Source of the DNA: Haematobia irritans | Lineage: Eukaryota > Arthropoda > Insecta > Diptera > Muscidae | Assembly: GCF_050003625.1 (NCBI RefSeq) | Contig: NC_134398.1 | Coordinates: 200,936,583 to 201,000,582, forward strand | DNA: 64,000 bases | Direction: 5' to 3' | Part shown: positions 1 to 11,643 of the stretch, piece by piece | Layout: each line of letters opens with the position of its first letter | Numbering within the stretch: position 1 is the first letter of the stretch | Notes under the pieces: generated by a model | Told to the model about the DNA's origin: nothing | The model's input: the letters and a program-made list of their open reading frames with translations, nothing else | Database searches by the model: none | Program-made: the position numbers and the translations under genes

Positions 1-755
1 ATCGGGCGAAAGCTATATATGGGAGATATATCCAAATCTGAACCGATTTCAACCAAATTTGGCACGCTTGGCTACAATGCTAATTCTACTCCCTGTGCAA
101 AATTTCAACTAAATCGGAGTTAAAAATTGGCCTCTGTGGTCATATGAGTGTAAATCGGGCGAAAGCTATATATGGGAGATATATCCAAATCTGAACCGAT
201 TTCAACCAAATTTGGCACGCATAGTTACAATGCTAATTCTACTCAACTAAATCGAGCAAAAAATTGGCCTCTGTGGGCAAATGAGTGTAAATCGGGCGAA
301 AGCTAAATATGGGAGCTATATCTAAATCTGAACCGATTTGGCTGATATTTTGCAAGTTTTTCGAGACCCATAAAATATTCGGTTGTACTGAATTTGAAGA
401 ACATCGATTGATACACACGCCAATTATGACCAGATCGGGGATAAATATATAAGGCAGCTATATCTAAATCTGAACCGATTTTTTCCAAAATCAATAGCGA
501 TTGTCTTTGTTCCAAAAAACGACCCTATGCCAAATTTGAGGACGATCGGACTTAAACTGCGACCTGTACTTTGTGCACAAAAATACATGAACAGACAGAC
601 AGACAGACAGACGGACATCGCTAAATCGACTCAGAATTTAATTCTAAGACGATCGGTATACTAAACGATGGGTCTCAGACGTTTCCTTCTTGGCGTTACA
701 TACAAATTCACAAACTTATTATACCCTGTACCACAGTAGTGGTGAAGGGTATAAA
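1..755 (-). repeat. Family 1 interspersed repeat, 153-bp monomers, cut by window edge
   Basis: The GGGAG box recurs at about 21, 174 and 311. The first step is 153 bp. The second is 137 bp because about 16 bp (the CCCTGTGCAAAATTTC stretch) is missing from one monomer. After the monomers come a GACA-rich run near 593-615 and a terminal hairpin with TATACCCT and AGGGTATA arms at about 720-755. The same parts occur in opposite orientation at 22078-23872. The strand given assumes the TATACCC hairpin is the start of the element. I see no coding capacity beyond chance frames. Confidence 0.85.
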
Positions 756-1444
756 AATGTTCCATAGAAAACAATTTTGATAAAATTTGCTATAGAAATT
801 TTTATAAAAATTGACAAAATTTTTATAAAATTTTACAAAAATTTCTATAGAAAAAAATTTTGACGAAAGTTTCTATAGAAAAACATTTTGACAAAATTTT
901 CTATAGAAACAAATTTTGACAAAATTTGTTATAGAAAAAATTTTGACAAAATTTTCTATAAAAAAAAAAATTGACAAAATTTTCTATATAAATAAAATTT
1001 TGACAAAAATTGTATAGAAATAAAATTTTGTCAAAAAATTGACAACATTTTCTATAGAAATAAATTTTCTATAGAAAGAAAAAATTTACAAAATTTTCTA
1101 TAGAAATAAAATTTTGGCAAAATTTTCTGTAGAAAAAAATTTGGACAAAATTTTCTATTGAAAAAAAAAATGTTGAGAAAATTTTCTATAGAAAAATATG
1201 TTCCGATAGAAATAAAATTTTGGCAAAATTTTCTATAGAAATAAAATTTTTACAATATTTTCTACATAAATAACATATTGACAAAAGTTTCTAGGGAAAT
1301 AAAATGTTGACAGAATTTTCTAAAAAAAAACAAAATTGGCAAAATTTTGATCAAAAACTTCAAAATATTTTTTTTTAATTTGGTAGATTTTTGGTAAAAG
1401 TTTCTTTAAATTTTGGTAGATTATTTTTGGCACGAATGGGAACC
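756..1444 (-). repeat. 29-bp satellite array with border leader
   Basis: Degenerate tandem copies of a monomer of about 29 bp. It consists of the dyad TTTCTATAGAAA followed by an AAATTTTGACAAAATTT-like dyad, here in the GAC orientation. The array abuts the end of the family 1 repeat. Its far end passes into a leader (about 1370-1444) whose reverse complement reads GTGCCAAAAATAATCTACC. That leader also borders the arrays near 11249 and 58505. Confidence 0.85.
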
Positions 1445-3485
1445 GTATTTGTGATTCAGAATATCGGAACAGTGTAGCTGATATATATTTCGACCAACTT
1501 CAGGTTGCCACCATTTCTAAACAACTCGTCAGAAAGCTGACAGATTTATTTCAGTGGCAGGTTATTTGATTGTTTACAAGCTGTTAGTTTGGTGAAGGAG
1601 GGGTTAGTTCTCCAACCTGGAAGCATTGAACATAATATATTCCTACCATGTTTATAAATTATAAAAGATTCCCCCTGAACATTTATTGATTTAAACTTTA
1701 AATTAAAACTTAAAAATTAAATTAAAACTTTAAATACATATTTGTTTGCAGTGCAATATATGTTAAATGCGTAAGAGATAGATTTATTTCAAATTATTTT
1801 AATTTCAGTATATTACCCTAAATCATCATATATATAAATTGTTTTGATTATAACCATTTATTTCGTTCTATTCAAAGTTCACAAGCATTTATTTAAATAC
1901 TGATTATTTACCAAAGCCCAGATCTAAGTCTAATTTTAAATTATCGTAATCTACTCTCAATATGTACATATGTCTACACAGATATCTACCAATTGATTGA
2001 TAAATTTCTACTTCCATACAATATTGTGACAAATTATTATTATTATTCGAAAATCATTAAAAATATATATTTACATATTCACTTATTAGAAGAACATTAA
2101 CTGCAAATTAAAACTAGTTTCAATTGACATTTATCCATTGATTAATGATTCAAGTTTTAATTCTATTTTCTATATTTTTAAATTTTAATAGGTTATCTAT
2201 TAAGCATTAGTAAGATCGAAAGAAAGCAAAACAATTAGAAACACATATAATAGCGTTTATATTCAGAACCACTTAATTAGTCGATTAACAAATACAGACT
2301 TTTTGTTTGCAAATTTTGAAATTTTGCTTAGTATTCTTACCAAAAGATTTGCATCTTCTAAACATTAGCTCATCATTTATTAGAGGATGAGGAGTTGTTA
2401 AAATCATAGTCATTACACTTCCAATTCTTCCGGCCACACCTTCTCCTAATTACCATTTTGATGGGTAGATACGTTGTCTGAATTATAAATAGCTATGTCA
2501 GCAAATTAATTAAATGGAAAAGTTGATGATGAAACAAAAGATAGGAAGTTATACAAAATGTATACTGATGGGATTCTCGTATGTGATAAAATATTGAATA
2601 ATTGTTACATTAAAAAAGAATAGCTGGAGAAAATTGTATACCAGATACAGATAATATATAACGGTATCATTTCAAGAATTAATAAAAAATTGGGTTATGA
2701 AAAGAGTTATTTGGCGAATCAAAGGTTTAAATTTTCAGCTGCCAAGTAAATCCAATCATTATGTTTTTGTGAACAAACTGCACAATTTAAAAAAAAAACA
2801 AATTCGTTTATATTGGGTTACTGAAGCTTGATCTCAATAAATTTTCATTACCCCTTTTTTTATTATAATGTCAAAAGAAACCTTCAAAACGTAAACTTAA
2901 AACTATTACAATTTTTGTATATATATTTATTTCTATATATTGTGCTAATGTTCAAAATATTTCTTTTTGTTTTTTTTCAGGTAAATACTACAAATATTTT
3001 ACTTTAAAGTAGAAAAAGTCACGAACACAAACTACTGCAACAAATAGGTAATTATTATAACATTTACCTAAAAATAAATATTTACAAATTATGAGTAATT
3101 AAAGTAGATAATTACTATAAGGAAAAATTTCAAATAAAAACAAAAAAAAACTATTGCCAATACATCATATACGTTTAAATAGCATTTCATTGCAATACTT
3201 GGGCTACTTGCAGCTGCATTTTGTATTGCCATAAAATTGAAACATTTGCAATTTGTTCTCTAGAATATTTTATGGTTTAATACCCTAAATAAATATGACG
3301 CATTATTTGGCCTTTTCATCTGTATTGGCCTTTAAACAACGACCGATGAACAATATTAGATGATGGATTATGAATATTGATATTTTTACTTTTTTATGAT
3401 AATTTTATAAATAGGTATGTGCTCAGAAAAGGAGGGCATATTTAAATTCAGCAAAAATCTGAAAAGTAACATCAAATGAATTTAA
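1445..3485. other. AT-rich sequence without recognised features
   Basis: About 2 kb of AT-rich, apparently low-copy sequence. I see no long open frame, tandem repeat or element terminus. Short poly(A) and poly(T) runs are present, and a pyrimidine tract with CAG near 2975 resembles a splice acceptor but has no supporting exon. Confidence 0.5.
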
Positions 3486-3890
3486 ATTAGAGTAAATTAA
3501 ATTAAATTAAATTAAATTAAATTAAATTAAATTAAATTAAATTAAATTAAATTAAATTAAATTAAATTAAATTAAATTAAATTAAATTAAATTAAATTAA
3601 ATTAAATTAAATTAAATTAAATTAAATTAAATTAAATTAAATTAAATTAAATTAAATTAAATTAAATTAAATTAAATTAAATTAAATTAAATTAAATTAA
3701 ATTAAATTAAATTAAATTAAATTAAATTAAATTAAATTAAATTAAATTAAATTAAATTAAATTAAATTAAATTAAATTAAATTAAATTAAATTAAATTAA
3801 ATTAAATTAAATTAAATTAAATTAAACTAAATTAAATTAAATTAAATTAAATTAAATTAAATTAAATTAAATTAAATTAAATTAAATTAA
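3486..3890. repeat. (AAATT)n simple satellite
   Basis: About 80 nearly perfect copies of the pentanucleotide AAATT, with one visible substitution near 3826. It passes without a break into hexanucleotide AAAATT repeats. Confidence 0.98.
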
Positions 3891-4228
3891 AATTAAAATT
3901 AAAATTAAAATTAAAATTAAAATTAAATTTAAAATTCAAATTCAAATTCAAATTCAAATTCAAATTCAAATTCAAATTAAAATTAAAATTAAAATTAAAA
4001 TTAAAATTAAAATTAAAATTAAAATTAAAATTAAAATTAAAATTAAAATTAAAATTAAAATTAAAATTAAAATTAAAATTAAAATTAAAATTAAAATTAA
4101 AATTAAAATTAAAATTAAAATTAAAATTAATATTAAAATTAAAATTAAAATTAAAATTAAAATTAAAATTAAAATTAAAATTAAAATTAAAATTAAAATT
4201 AAAATTAAAATTAAAATTAAAATTAAAA

Positions 4229-4255
4229 TGAGGGGTTTCAAAATGAGGGGTTTTT
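4229..4255. repeat. GAGGGG box, copy 1, inside satellite
   Basis: A short GC-containing interruption made of two nearly identical halves, each containing AAAATGAGGGGTTT. It marks the end of one 480-bp higher-order unit. The second half matches a segment of the Tc1/mariner element at 7485-7506 almost exactly. Confidence 0.9.
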
Positions 4256-4708
4256 AAATTAAATTAAATTAAATTAAATTAAATTAAATTAAATTAAATT
4301 AAATTAAATTAAATTAAATTAAATTAAATTAAATTAAATTAAATTAAATTAAAATTAAAATTAAAATTAAAATTAAATTTAAAATTCAAATTCAAATTCA
4401 AATTCAAATTCAAATTCAAATTCAAATTCAAATTCAAATTCAAATTAAAATTAAAATTAAAATTAAAATTAAAATTAAAATTAAAATTAAAATTAAAATT
4501 AAAATTAAAATTAAAATTAAAATTAAAATTAAAATTAAAATTAAAATTAAAATTAAAATTAAAATTAAAATTAAAATTAAAATTAAAATTAAAATTAAAA
4601 TTAAAATTAAAATTAAAATTAAAATTAAAATTAAAATTAAAATTAAAATTAAAATTAAAATTAAAATTAAAATTAAAATTAAAATTAAAATTAAAATTAA
4701 AATTAAAA

Positions 4709-4735
4709 TGAGGGGTTTCAAAATGAGGGGTTTTT
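4709..4735. repeat. GAGGGG box, copy 2, inside satellite
   Basis: Identical to the box at 4229-4255 and exactly 480 bp downstream, so the whole composite unit was duplicated after the box entered the satellite. Confidence 0.9.
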
Positions 4736-5424
4736 AAATTAAATTAAATTAAATTAAATTAAATTAAATTAAATTAAATTAAATTAAATTAAATTAAATT
4801 AAATTAAATTAAATTAAATTAAATTAAATTAAATTAAAATTAAAATTAAAATTAAATTTAAAATTCAAATTCAAATTCAAATTCAAATTCAAATTCAAAT
4901 TCAAATTCAAATTCAAATTCAAATTCAAATTCAAATTAAAATTAAAATTAAAATTAAAATTAAAATTAAAATTAAAATTAAAATTAAAATTAAAATTAAA
5001 ATTAAAATTAAAATTAAAATTAAAATTAAAATTAAAATTAAAATTAAAATTAAAATTAAAATTAAAATTAAAATTAAAATTAAAATTAAAATTAAAATTA
5101 AAATTAAAATTAAAATTAAAATTAAAATTAAAATTAAAATTAAAATTAAAATTAAAATTAAAATTAAAATTAAAATTAAAATTAAAATTAAAATTAAAAT
5201 TAAAATTAAAATTAAAATTAAAATTAAAATTAAAATTAAAATTAAAATTAAAATTAAAATTAAAATTAAAATTAAAATTAAAATTAAAATTAAAATTAAA
5301 ATTAAAATTAAAATTAAAATTAAAATTAAAATTAAAATTAAAATTAAAATTAAAATTAAAATTAAAATTAAAATTAAAATTAAAATTGTAATTATAATTA
5401 ATATTAAAATTAAAATTAAAATTA

Positions 5425-6100
5425 AAATTAAAATTAAAATTAATATTAATATTAATATTAATATTAATATTAATATTAATATTAATATTAATATTAATAT
5501 TAATATTAATATTAATATTAATATTAATATTAATATTAATATTAATATTAATATTAATATTAATATTAATATTAATATTAATATTAATATTAATATTAAT
5601 ATTAATATTAATATTAATATTAATATTAATATTAATATTAATATTAATATTAATATTAATATTAATATTAATATTAATATTAATATTAATATTAATATTA
5701 ATATTAATATTAATATTAATATTAATATTAATATTAATATTAATATTAATATTAATATTAATATTAATATTAATATTAATATTAATATTAATATTAATAT
5801 TAATATTAATATTAATATTAATATTTTAATATTACTATTAATATTAATATTTTAATATTACTATTAATATTAATATTAATATTAATATTAATATTAATAT
5901 TAATATTAATATTAATATTAATATTAATATTAATATTAATATTAATATTAATATTAATATTAATATTAATATTAATATTAATATTAATATTAATATTAAT
6001 ATTAATATTAATATTAATATTAATATTAATATTAATATTAATATTAATATTAATATTAATATTAATATTAATATTAATATTAATATTAATATTAATATTA
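5425..6100. repeat. (ATATTA)n self-complementary satellite
   Basis: About 670 bp of the hexanucleotide ATTAAT/ATATTA. It is its own reverse complement, so any stretch can fold on itself. Near 5824-5862 a short TTTTAATATTACTATT interruption occurs twice. Mixed AAAATT-like copies continue to about 6180. Confidence 0.97.
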
Positions 6101-6275
6101 AAATTAAGTTATAATAAAAAATATAAAAAAAAATTAAAATTAAAACTAAAATTAAAATTATAATTAAAATTAAAATTAATATTCCCCTAAATACTGTTAT
6201 GGTTCAGAAAAAAATATTATTTAAAAAAATGTTTGTTATTAATATTGTCATCCGATCTTATTGATTTTTATATTA

Positions 6276-7566
6276 AAGGGTGATACGGTCAAAATTTGGT
6301 CAAGGGAAAACGCGTGTAAATCGGTGAAATCGTTTATTTAAAAAATCAAATTAAATTTCTTTTTCAAGTTCAATAAGTATAAAATTCAAGAAAAATATTC
6401 AGTTAGGCTTTCGCTTTTCCAAATCCGAATTGCCGGGCCTCACGCTTGACACCTGCCATCAGATTTTGTACAGCCACCTTGTCTACCTTCTTCGCCGCAG
6501 AAAGCCAGTTTGCCTTGAACTGCTGCTCGTCCTTAGCAGTTGTTTGGTCTTCTTTAGGTTCCGCTTGGCAATAGCCCAGTATTTATCAATTGGGCGGAGC
6601 TCTGGCGTGTTGGGAGGGTTCTTGTCCTTGGGAACCACCTGCACGTCGTTGGCGGCGTACCACTCCATGGCCTTTTTACCGTAATGGCAAGATGCCAAAT
6701 CCGGCCAAAACAGTACGGAGCAACCGTGTTTCTTCAGGAAAGGCAGCAGACGTTTATTCAAACACTCTTTCACGTAAATTTTTTGGTTGACAGTCCCGGA
6801 AGCTATGAAAATGCTGCTTTTCAAGCCACAGGTACAGATGGCTTGCCAAACCAGATATTTCTTTGCGAACTTTGACAGTTTTATGTGCTTGAAAATATCT
6901 GCTACCTTTCCCATTCCTTTTGCCGTATAAAACTCCTGTCCCGGAAGCTGCTTGTAGTCGGCTTTGACGTAGGTTTCGTCGTCCATTACCACGCAGTCAA
7001 ACTTCGTCAGCATCGTCGTGTACAGCCTCCGGGATCGCGCTTTGGCCGTCGTATTTTGTTTATCATCGCGATTTGGAGTCACTACCTTCTTGTAAGTCGA
7101 TAGTCCGGCTCGTTTTTTGGCTCGATGCACGGTTGTAGACGATACTCCCAGCTTATTTGCGGCATCTCGGAGAAAGAGGTTAGGGTTTCGCTTGAAACTA
7201 CCGGCAACTCTCATTGTCGTCTCAGCGGCTTTCGGTTTTCGATTTCCCCCCGATCCAGACTTCCTGGCTGTCAACAACCGTTCCCCAAACACTTTATTTA
7301 CATTTGTAACGGTTGATTTGGCAACTTTTAGCGATTTTGCCAGCTTTGCGTGCGAGTAGCTCGGATTTTCGCGATGCGCGAGCAAAATTTTGATACGTTG
7401 CTCTTCTTGCTTGGACGGCATTTTGACAACTGAAGAGTGAATTCCAAAATCATAATAGGAGCAACATTCTACACACACACACCTTCAAAATGAGGGGTTT
7501 TTTAAATGCAAAATTTAAAGAAATACGTCAAGTTTATATTGATCAAATTTTGACCGTATCACCCTT
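6276..7566 (-). mobile_element. Tc1/mariner-type element, nearly complete, 1291 bp
   Basis: Inverted termini begin AAGGGTGATACGGTC and agree over about 27 bp at the two ends. A TA dinucleotide flanks each end (6274-6275 and 7567-7568), as expected for the Tc1/mariner superfamily. The only gene is a minus-strand transposase (6403-7421) with one frameshift. The 5' untranslated part on the minus strand carries the CCCCTCATTTTG segment that is shared with the upstream satellite. Confidence 0.95.
6403..7421 (-). pseudogene. Tc1/mariner-family transposase, frameshifted near the C terminus
   Basis: Cut-and-paste DNA transposase. I take the start as the Met of MPSKQEEQRIK at 7421. An upstream in-frame Met at 7478 only adds residues from the leader. 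An N-terminal helix-turn-helix region (SHAKLAKSLKVAKSTVTNV) and a second one (LRDAANKLGVSSTTVHRAKK) are followed by the catalytic core: first Asp in VVMDDETYVKADY, second Asp in LFWPDLASCHYG, third acid in ELRPIDKYWA. Exactly 37 residues separate the second and third acids, so as written it is DD37D. Related clades use D or E at this site, and I cannot tell an ancestral D from an E-to-D change. Near 6535-6545 one base appears to be missing: the read frame ends at 6483 with an Arg/Ser-rich tail, while the adjacent frame continues about 45 sensible residues to a stop at 6403-6405. Expected length is about 339 residues. Probably inactive. Confidence 0.93.
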
Positions 7567-7568
7567 TA

Positions 7569-8716
7569 TCTATGTATGAAAAATATATATTCTCAAAAAA
7601 TCAATATAATTTTCAAATTTCCTCTACCTCTCTAATGAACCAAAATGTTGGTAGTTCAAGGTGTAAAGCCTTTTTCTTTTCAATTTATATTTGTTTTTTT
7701 TTTTTTTTTTGTTTTTTCTCAGATGAATATGGTTATAACCTCTGTATAACCTTGAAACTTATACTACTTACTCGTACGCTTATATGTTGAGTTACTAATG
7801 CGTAATTGTATATTTATTTATGTGTACGATACTAACCTAAGTAGGTATATGAAGATGTTGGTTATACAATAGGATGGGTCAAATAAATTTTTTATAAAAA
7901 AAAACTTACAAAACTTCCTCACGTGTTTGGATGTTAATAAGCTTCAAAACTTTAATTGAGGAAATATCGTTTTGTCGATCCATCCTTTTATACCAACTTT
8001 TAGCTTTCATATATCTATCTAACCATTGTGAGAGAATAGAATACAAAAAAAAAGTTAGAATAAAGTGAAACCTTATATATTTAGCCAATTATTATTTTTT
8101 TTATTATAAATATGTGTATGGGTTTAAAGCTTAAATAAACTATTGACAACAATTTAATTTCCTTTATTCTATTTTAGTTTAAAACAAAAGTTCCATATAT
8201 TCCCATCTCATACATAACAATCCCACTTGACTGACTAGATTCCCATGTCATGTCATTAACAATATATTTCAATTTTCAATTGTTTTAACAATAGAACAAC
8301 TTTTGAAAATATGTCAATATTTTCAAATGACTCATTTCGTCTTCAATGACCGATTGCTCTACAACATGAGTTAATAATATTAACTTGTGTTATATTTTTT
8401 ACTATTACTTTTTTTTGCCTAATATCGAAAGGCATCATCACAAGTTTGACTACTTACTATAGAGCTATTAAGTTTATTAGTTAGGAAAAAAGTGTATAAA
8501 TTAATTATACTTAATTACTAGTTGATTGTATATATTTGATAGAGAACTGGATTTTGTTTTTCTATTCACTATTTCACTAAAATGAAAGGGGAATATTAAA
8601 TATATACAAGAATATTAAATATAAATACATAAAGAATTAAACAAAATTGGTGAATTCCGATAAATAGCTAATTTTCTAATTATTGAATTTGAATTATTCT
8701 GAATTTTACTGCGATG
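7569..8716. other. AT-rich sequence without recognised features
   Basis: No gene, element terminus or array recognised. There is a T-rich run near 7686-7716, and the rest is apparently low-copy AT-rich DNA. Confidence 0.45.
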
Positions 8717-8717
8717 C

Positions 8718-9524
8718 ACAGAAAAAAATATCTCAAAAATATTTCCAATTAAAAAAATTGATCAAATCTGAAAAACTTTTTAAATTAAAAAATTAAGTGA
8801 TAAAATTTATATTGGAATCAAACTCGGAAGTCACTTAAGATATACGCCTCTAACGACATCTATTGACAAAATATAAAAAGATTTTTTCGATTACCCGAAA
8901 TATACGTTTATTTAAATTTCTTAAAATTTTATAAAAATTACCTATAATCTAAGATTTAATAATCTCAAAAATAGCCTTTATATATTTTTTTAAAATATTT
9001 ATCAGTGTTTTATTGTTTTTTTTTTTTTACTAAAAGAAAAATCGCCTATTTGCCATCATGATGCTGTCTGTAATGGTTTTTATTATGCGGATTATAAATG
9101 AGTATGGGGGCTTCGTTCCGCTCTTAGTCAATTCAAAAACTATCACAAAAAAATATTTCCAATTAAAAACTTTTCCAATTAAAAAATTAATTGATAAAAT
9201 TTTTATTTGAATCAAACTCGGAAGTCAGTTAAGATAGACGCCTCTAACGACATCTATTGACAAAATATAAAAAGACTTTTTCGATTACCCCAAATATAGG
9301 TTTATTTAAATTTCTCAAAATTTTATAAAAATTACCTATAATCTAAGATTTAATAATCTCAAAAATAACCTTTATATATTTTTTTAAAATATTTATCAAT
9401 GTTTGTTGTTTTTTTTTTTACTAAAAGAAAAATAGCCTATTTGCCATCATGATGCTGTAATGGTTGTTATTATGCGGATTATAAATGAGTATGGGGGCTT
9501 TGTTCCGCTCTTAGTCAATTCAAA
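8718..9524. repeat. Tandem duplication of about 390 bp, two copies
   Basis: The segments at about 8718-9137 and 9139-9524 match closely. Both contain AACTCGGAAGTCA, the CGCCTCTAACGACATC stretch, a T-run followed by ACTAAAAGAAAAAT, and GAGTATGGGGGCTT. Anchor offsets are 387-394 bp. Each copy starts in a TATTTCCAATTAAAA foldback-type segment, which suggests one such element took part in the duplication. Confidence 0.9.
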
Positions 9525-10150
9525 GATGAGTGGAATGTACCTGTTCATGGCTACAATCATACTGCCGTAAAGCTCATCAGACACACGCACTCAACATCTT
9601 TGGAGTGACAAAAAAAAATCTATTGGAGGTGCTATTGTCGTCGTTTTTGACCAATCTTTGTTGTCTGAAGTAACTAAACCGGTTATTATTGGACAATACA
9701 AACCAAAAAAAAAAACTACTTAAGAAATCTTACATATACACTCTCTCACACACACACAAAAATGTAGCGCGTGAATTATTTTTTAATCATAAAAAAATGA
9801 AAACTGGTATGGGTTGTTTGTTTTTTCTTTTCTTCTCCATAAGCCATCTTCCTCCTAGCCATTGTCCATGTTGACTCTAGTGAAAAAGTATTGTTTGGCT
9901 TATTATTTTCCAGTTTATGTCGAATGGTCTTAACAATAATAACAAGAAAATTTACAATTGCTAAAGACAAAAACAAACCAAAACTGGTTTAGTTACAGTG
10001 TTTCAAAGCCTATAGATATGTGTCAACTTCTAATTAATACAATAGAAATTATTTCGGTTTTGTAAACGTTGAACTTTATTCGCTTTTTAATATGGGATAA
10101 CGATCATTTCCTACAGTAGCATAAGAATGCTATAAGTCGAACCAAAACAT
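9525..10150. other. Apparently low-copy sequence
   Basis: No gene or element recognised. A short CT/CA microsatellite lies near 9740-9758. The small open frames on either strand here are A/T-driven. Confidence 0.45.
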
Positions 10151-10640
10151 TATCACAATCTCTCTCTCTCTCTCTCTCTCTCTATAGAACCTTTTTTGCC
10201 ACTTGTAAATTTTCAGAATCTGGCTTAGTCTCGTTTCTCCCTCTCAGGGACTTCTCCTCTCAGAATCATGAGGGTTTTCTGGTTGAGTATAATTTTAAAG
10301 TCTTCGGAAACCGACGCGATTTTGCCCCTCTCAAAATCTGACACGGTTCTCTCTCTCTCTCTTTATACTACCTACTTTCACCTTAAGGATTTTCGCCTCT
10401 CAGAATCATGAGGATTTTCTGGATGGGTCTAATTTTAATGTCTCGATTTATTATTATTTTTTTTAATATTACGAATTTTTAGGCCTAAGTCACAAGGAAA
10501 TCTTATTCTAAGCTTAACAATTAACTTCTTTTAAAAATCTAATGAAGCTAAGCATCTTGAGGCTTTTCTGACTGAGTCTAAATTTAATGTCTATCATCAT
10601 CATCGTCTATCAGAAATGGTCCGAGTAGCAAATTTTTGGA
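10150..10640. repeat. CT-microsatellite-bearing repeat cluster, part 1
   Basis: Diverged units of roughly 100-200 bp. Each has a CTCTCTCT run, a CCTTCT/CCTTTT stretch, CTCAGAATC(A)TGAG followed by a TTTTCTGG-type stretch, and GTCTAATTTTAATGTCT. Sister clusters lie at 11644-12340 and 13250-13500. The clusters are separated by mobile-element insertions and were probably one block before them. Confidence 0.8.
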
Positions 10641-10799
10641 TTTTCTACTATCAAAAAGTTGTAAACGTCGAAAACTTCATACGAAGGTTTACGATTTTTT
10701 TTGAAGTATAGTAAAATACGTTGTAAATGTATGTCAAATACCTTACAGTTTACGACAGACCATCTCTGCTCTCAATATAACCTTCTTCGCAGCTTGGAG

Positions 10800-11643
10800 C
10801 AGTGTTGCCAGTATTGGGGATTTCCCCCAAATCGGGGATATTTTTTCGAGTTGGGGACTTGGGGATTTTTTGGAGAATTTTCATAAATTTGGGGAGTTTT
10901 TGGGAATTTTTCCTATGAAAAAGGGTTCAGTATAATCAATAGAGTTTACATTAAATTCTTTTTATTTCTGCAATACTAAAAAATTATCACAGCGCATTTT
11001 CAAAATAAAAATACATTACTGCTCTCTATTCTACGGCATACAAGAAATGGAAATAGAGATTTTAGACTAGAAACGGACACAGATTTTTATAGTGGGGGCC
11101 CAATAGCTAATTTTACTCAGCTTTACTAAGACATATTTTGACAATTGCGAAATCATTTCGTGAGGGCTCGGTCCTAAATTTTACCCCCTTATCAGTGTTC
11201 ATCACTGATTTGAACAATATAGTTCACCTTCATATGGATCTACAAGCAAGGTTGCCACCCGTGCCAAAAATAATCTACCAAAAATATTACCAACATTCCA
11301 AAAAAAAAGCATTTTGAAGTTCTTGATCAAATTTTTCTTTTTATAGGAAATTTTGTGAAAATTTAATTTCTACAGAAAATTTTGCCAAAATTGTATTTCT
11401 ATAAAAATTTTTTTAAAAATTTTATTTGTATAGGAAATTTTGTTATACGATCGCCGGTCTCAATTCTTAAATTACTATCGATTTTCTACTTCGGAGCCCT
11501 TTTCCATTACTGTTTATTTATTACAAAAACTTGTGAAAATTTTCTTGGGATTTTTGTGGGGAATTTTAAATTAAATTGGGGATTTTTGGGGACAAACGCG
11601 TACCAATTTGGGGACAAGAGCCAGAAAAATATTGGCAACACTG
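10800..11643. mobile_element. Non-autonomous hAT-type element, 844 bp
   Basis: The termini are inverted copies of CAGTGTTGCCARTATT. The element is flanked by a perfect 8-bp duplication GCTTGGAG (10792-10799 and 11644-11651). An 8-bp duplication with CAG-type ends is the hAT signature. Several TTGGGGA motifs cluster just inside both ends in the same orientation and could be subterminal binding sites. There is no transposase. The interior contains a leader plus a few monomers of the 29-bp satellite. Confidence 0.92.
11249..11455 (+). repeat. Short 29-bp satellite segment with leader, inside hAT element
   Basis: GTTGCCACCCGTGCCAAAAA and TAATCTACC form the border leader, followed by about four diverged TTTCTATAGAAA/AAATTTTG-type monomers. 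The leader matches those at about 1370-1444 (reverse) and 58505-58535. Confidence 0.8.

Larger units (their letters stand above)
3891..5400. repeat. (AAAATT)n / (AAATTC)n higher-order satellite
   Basis: Blocks follow a fixed order: AAATT repeats, a few AAAATT, one AAATTT, a run of AAATTC, a long run of AAAATT, then a non-satellite GAGGGG box. The order repeats with the boxes exactly 480 bp apart (4229-4255 and 4709-4735). A third round starts at 4736 but has no final box. The long Ile-Leu reading frames on the minus strand here are pure low-complexity artefacts. Confidence 0.95.

Noticed and set aside
3972..4721. Long Ile-Leu repeating open frames
   Set aside because: Direct translations of AAAATT repeats. 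They have no stop only because of the repeat unit and carry no coding signal.
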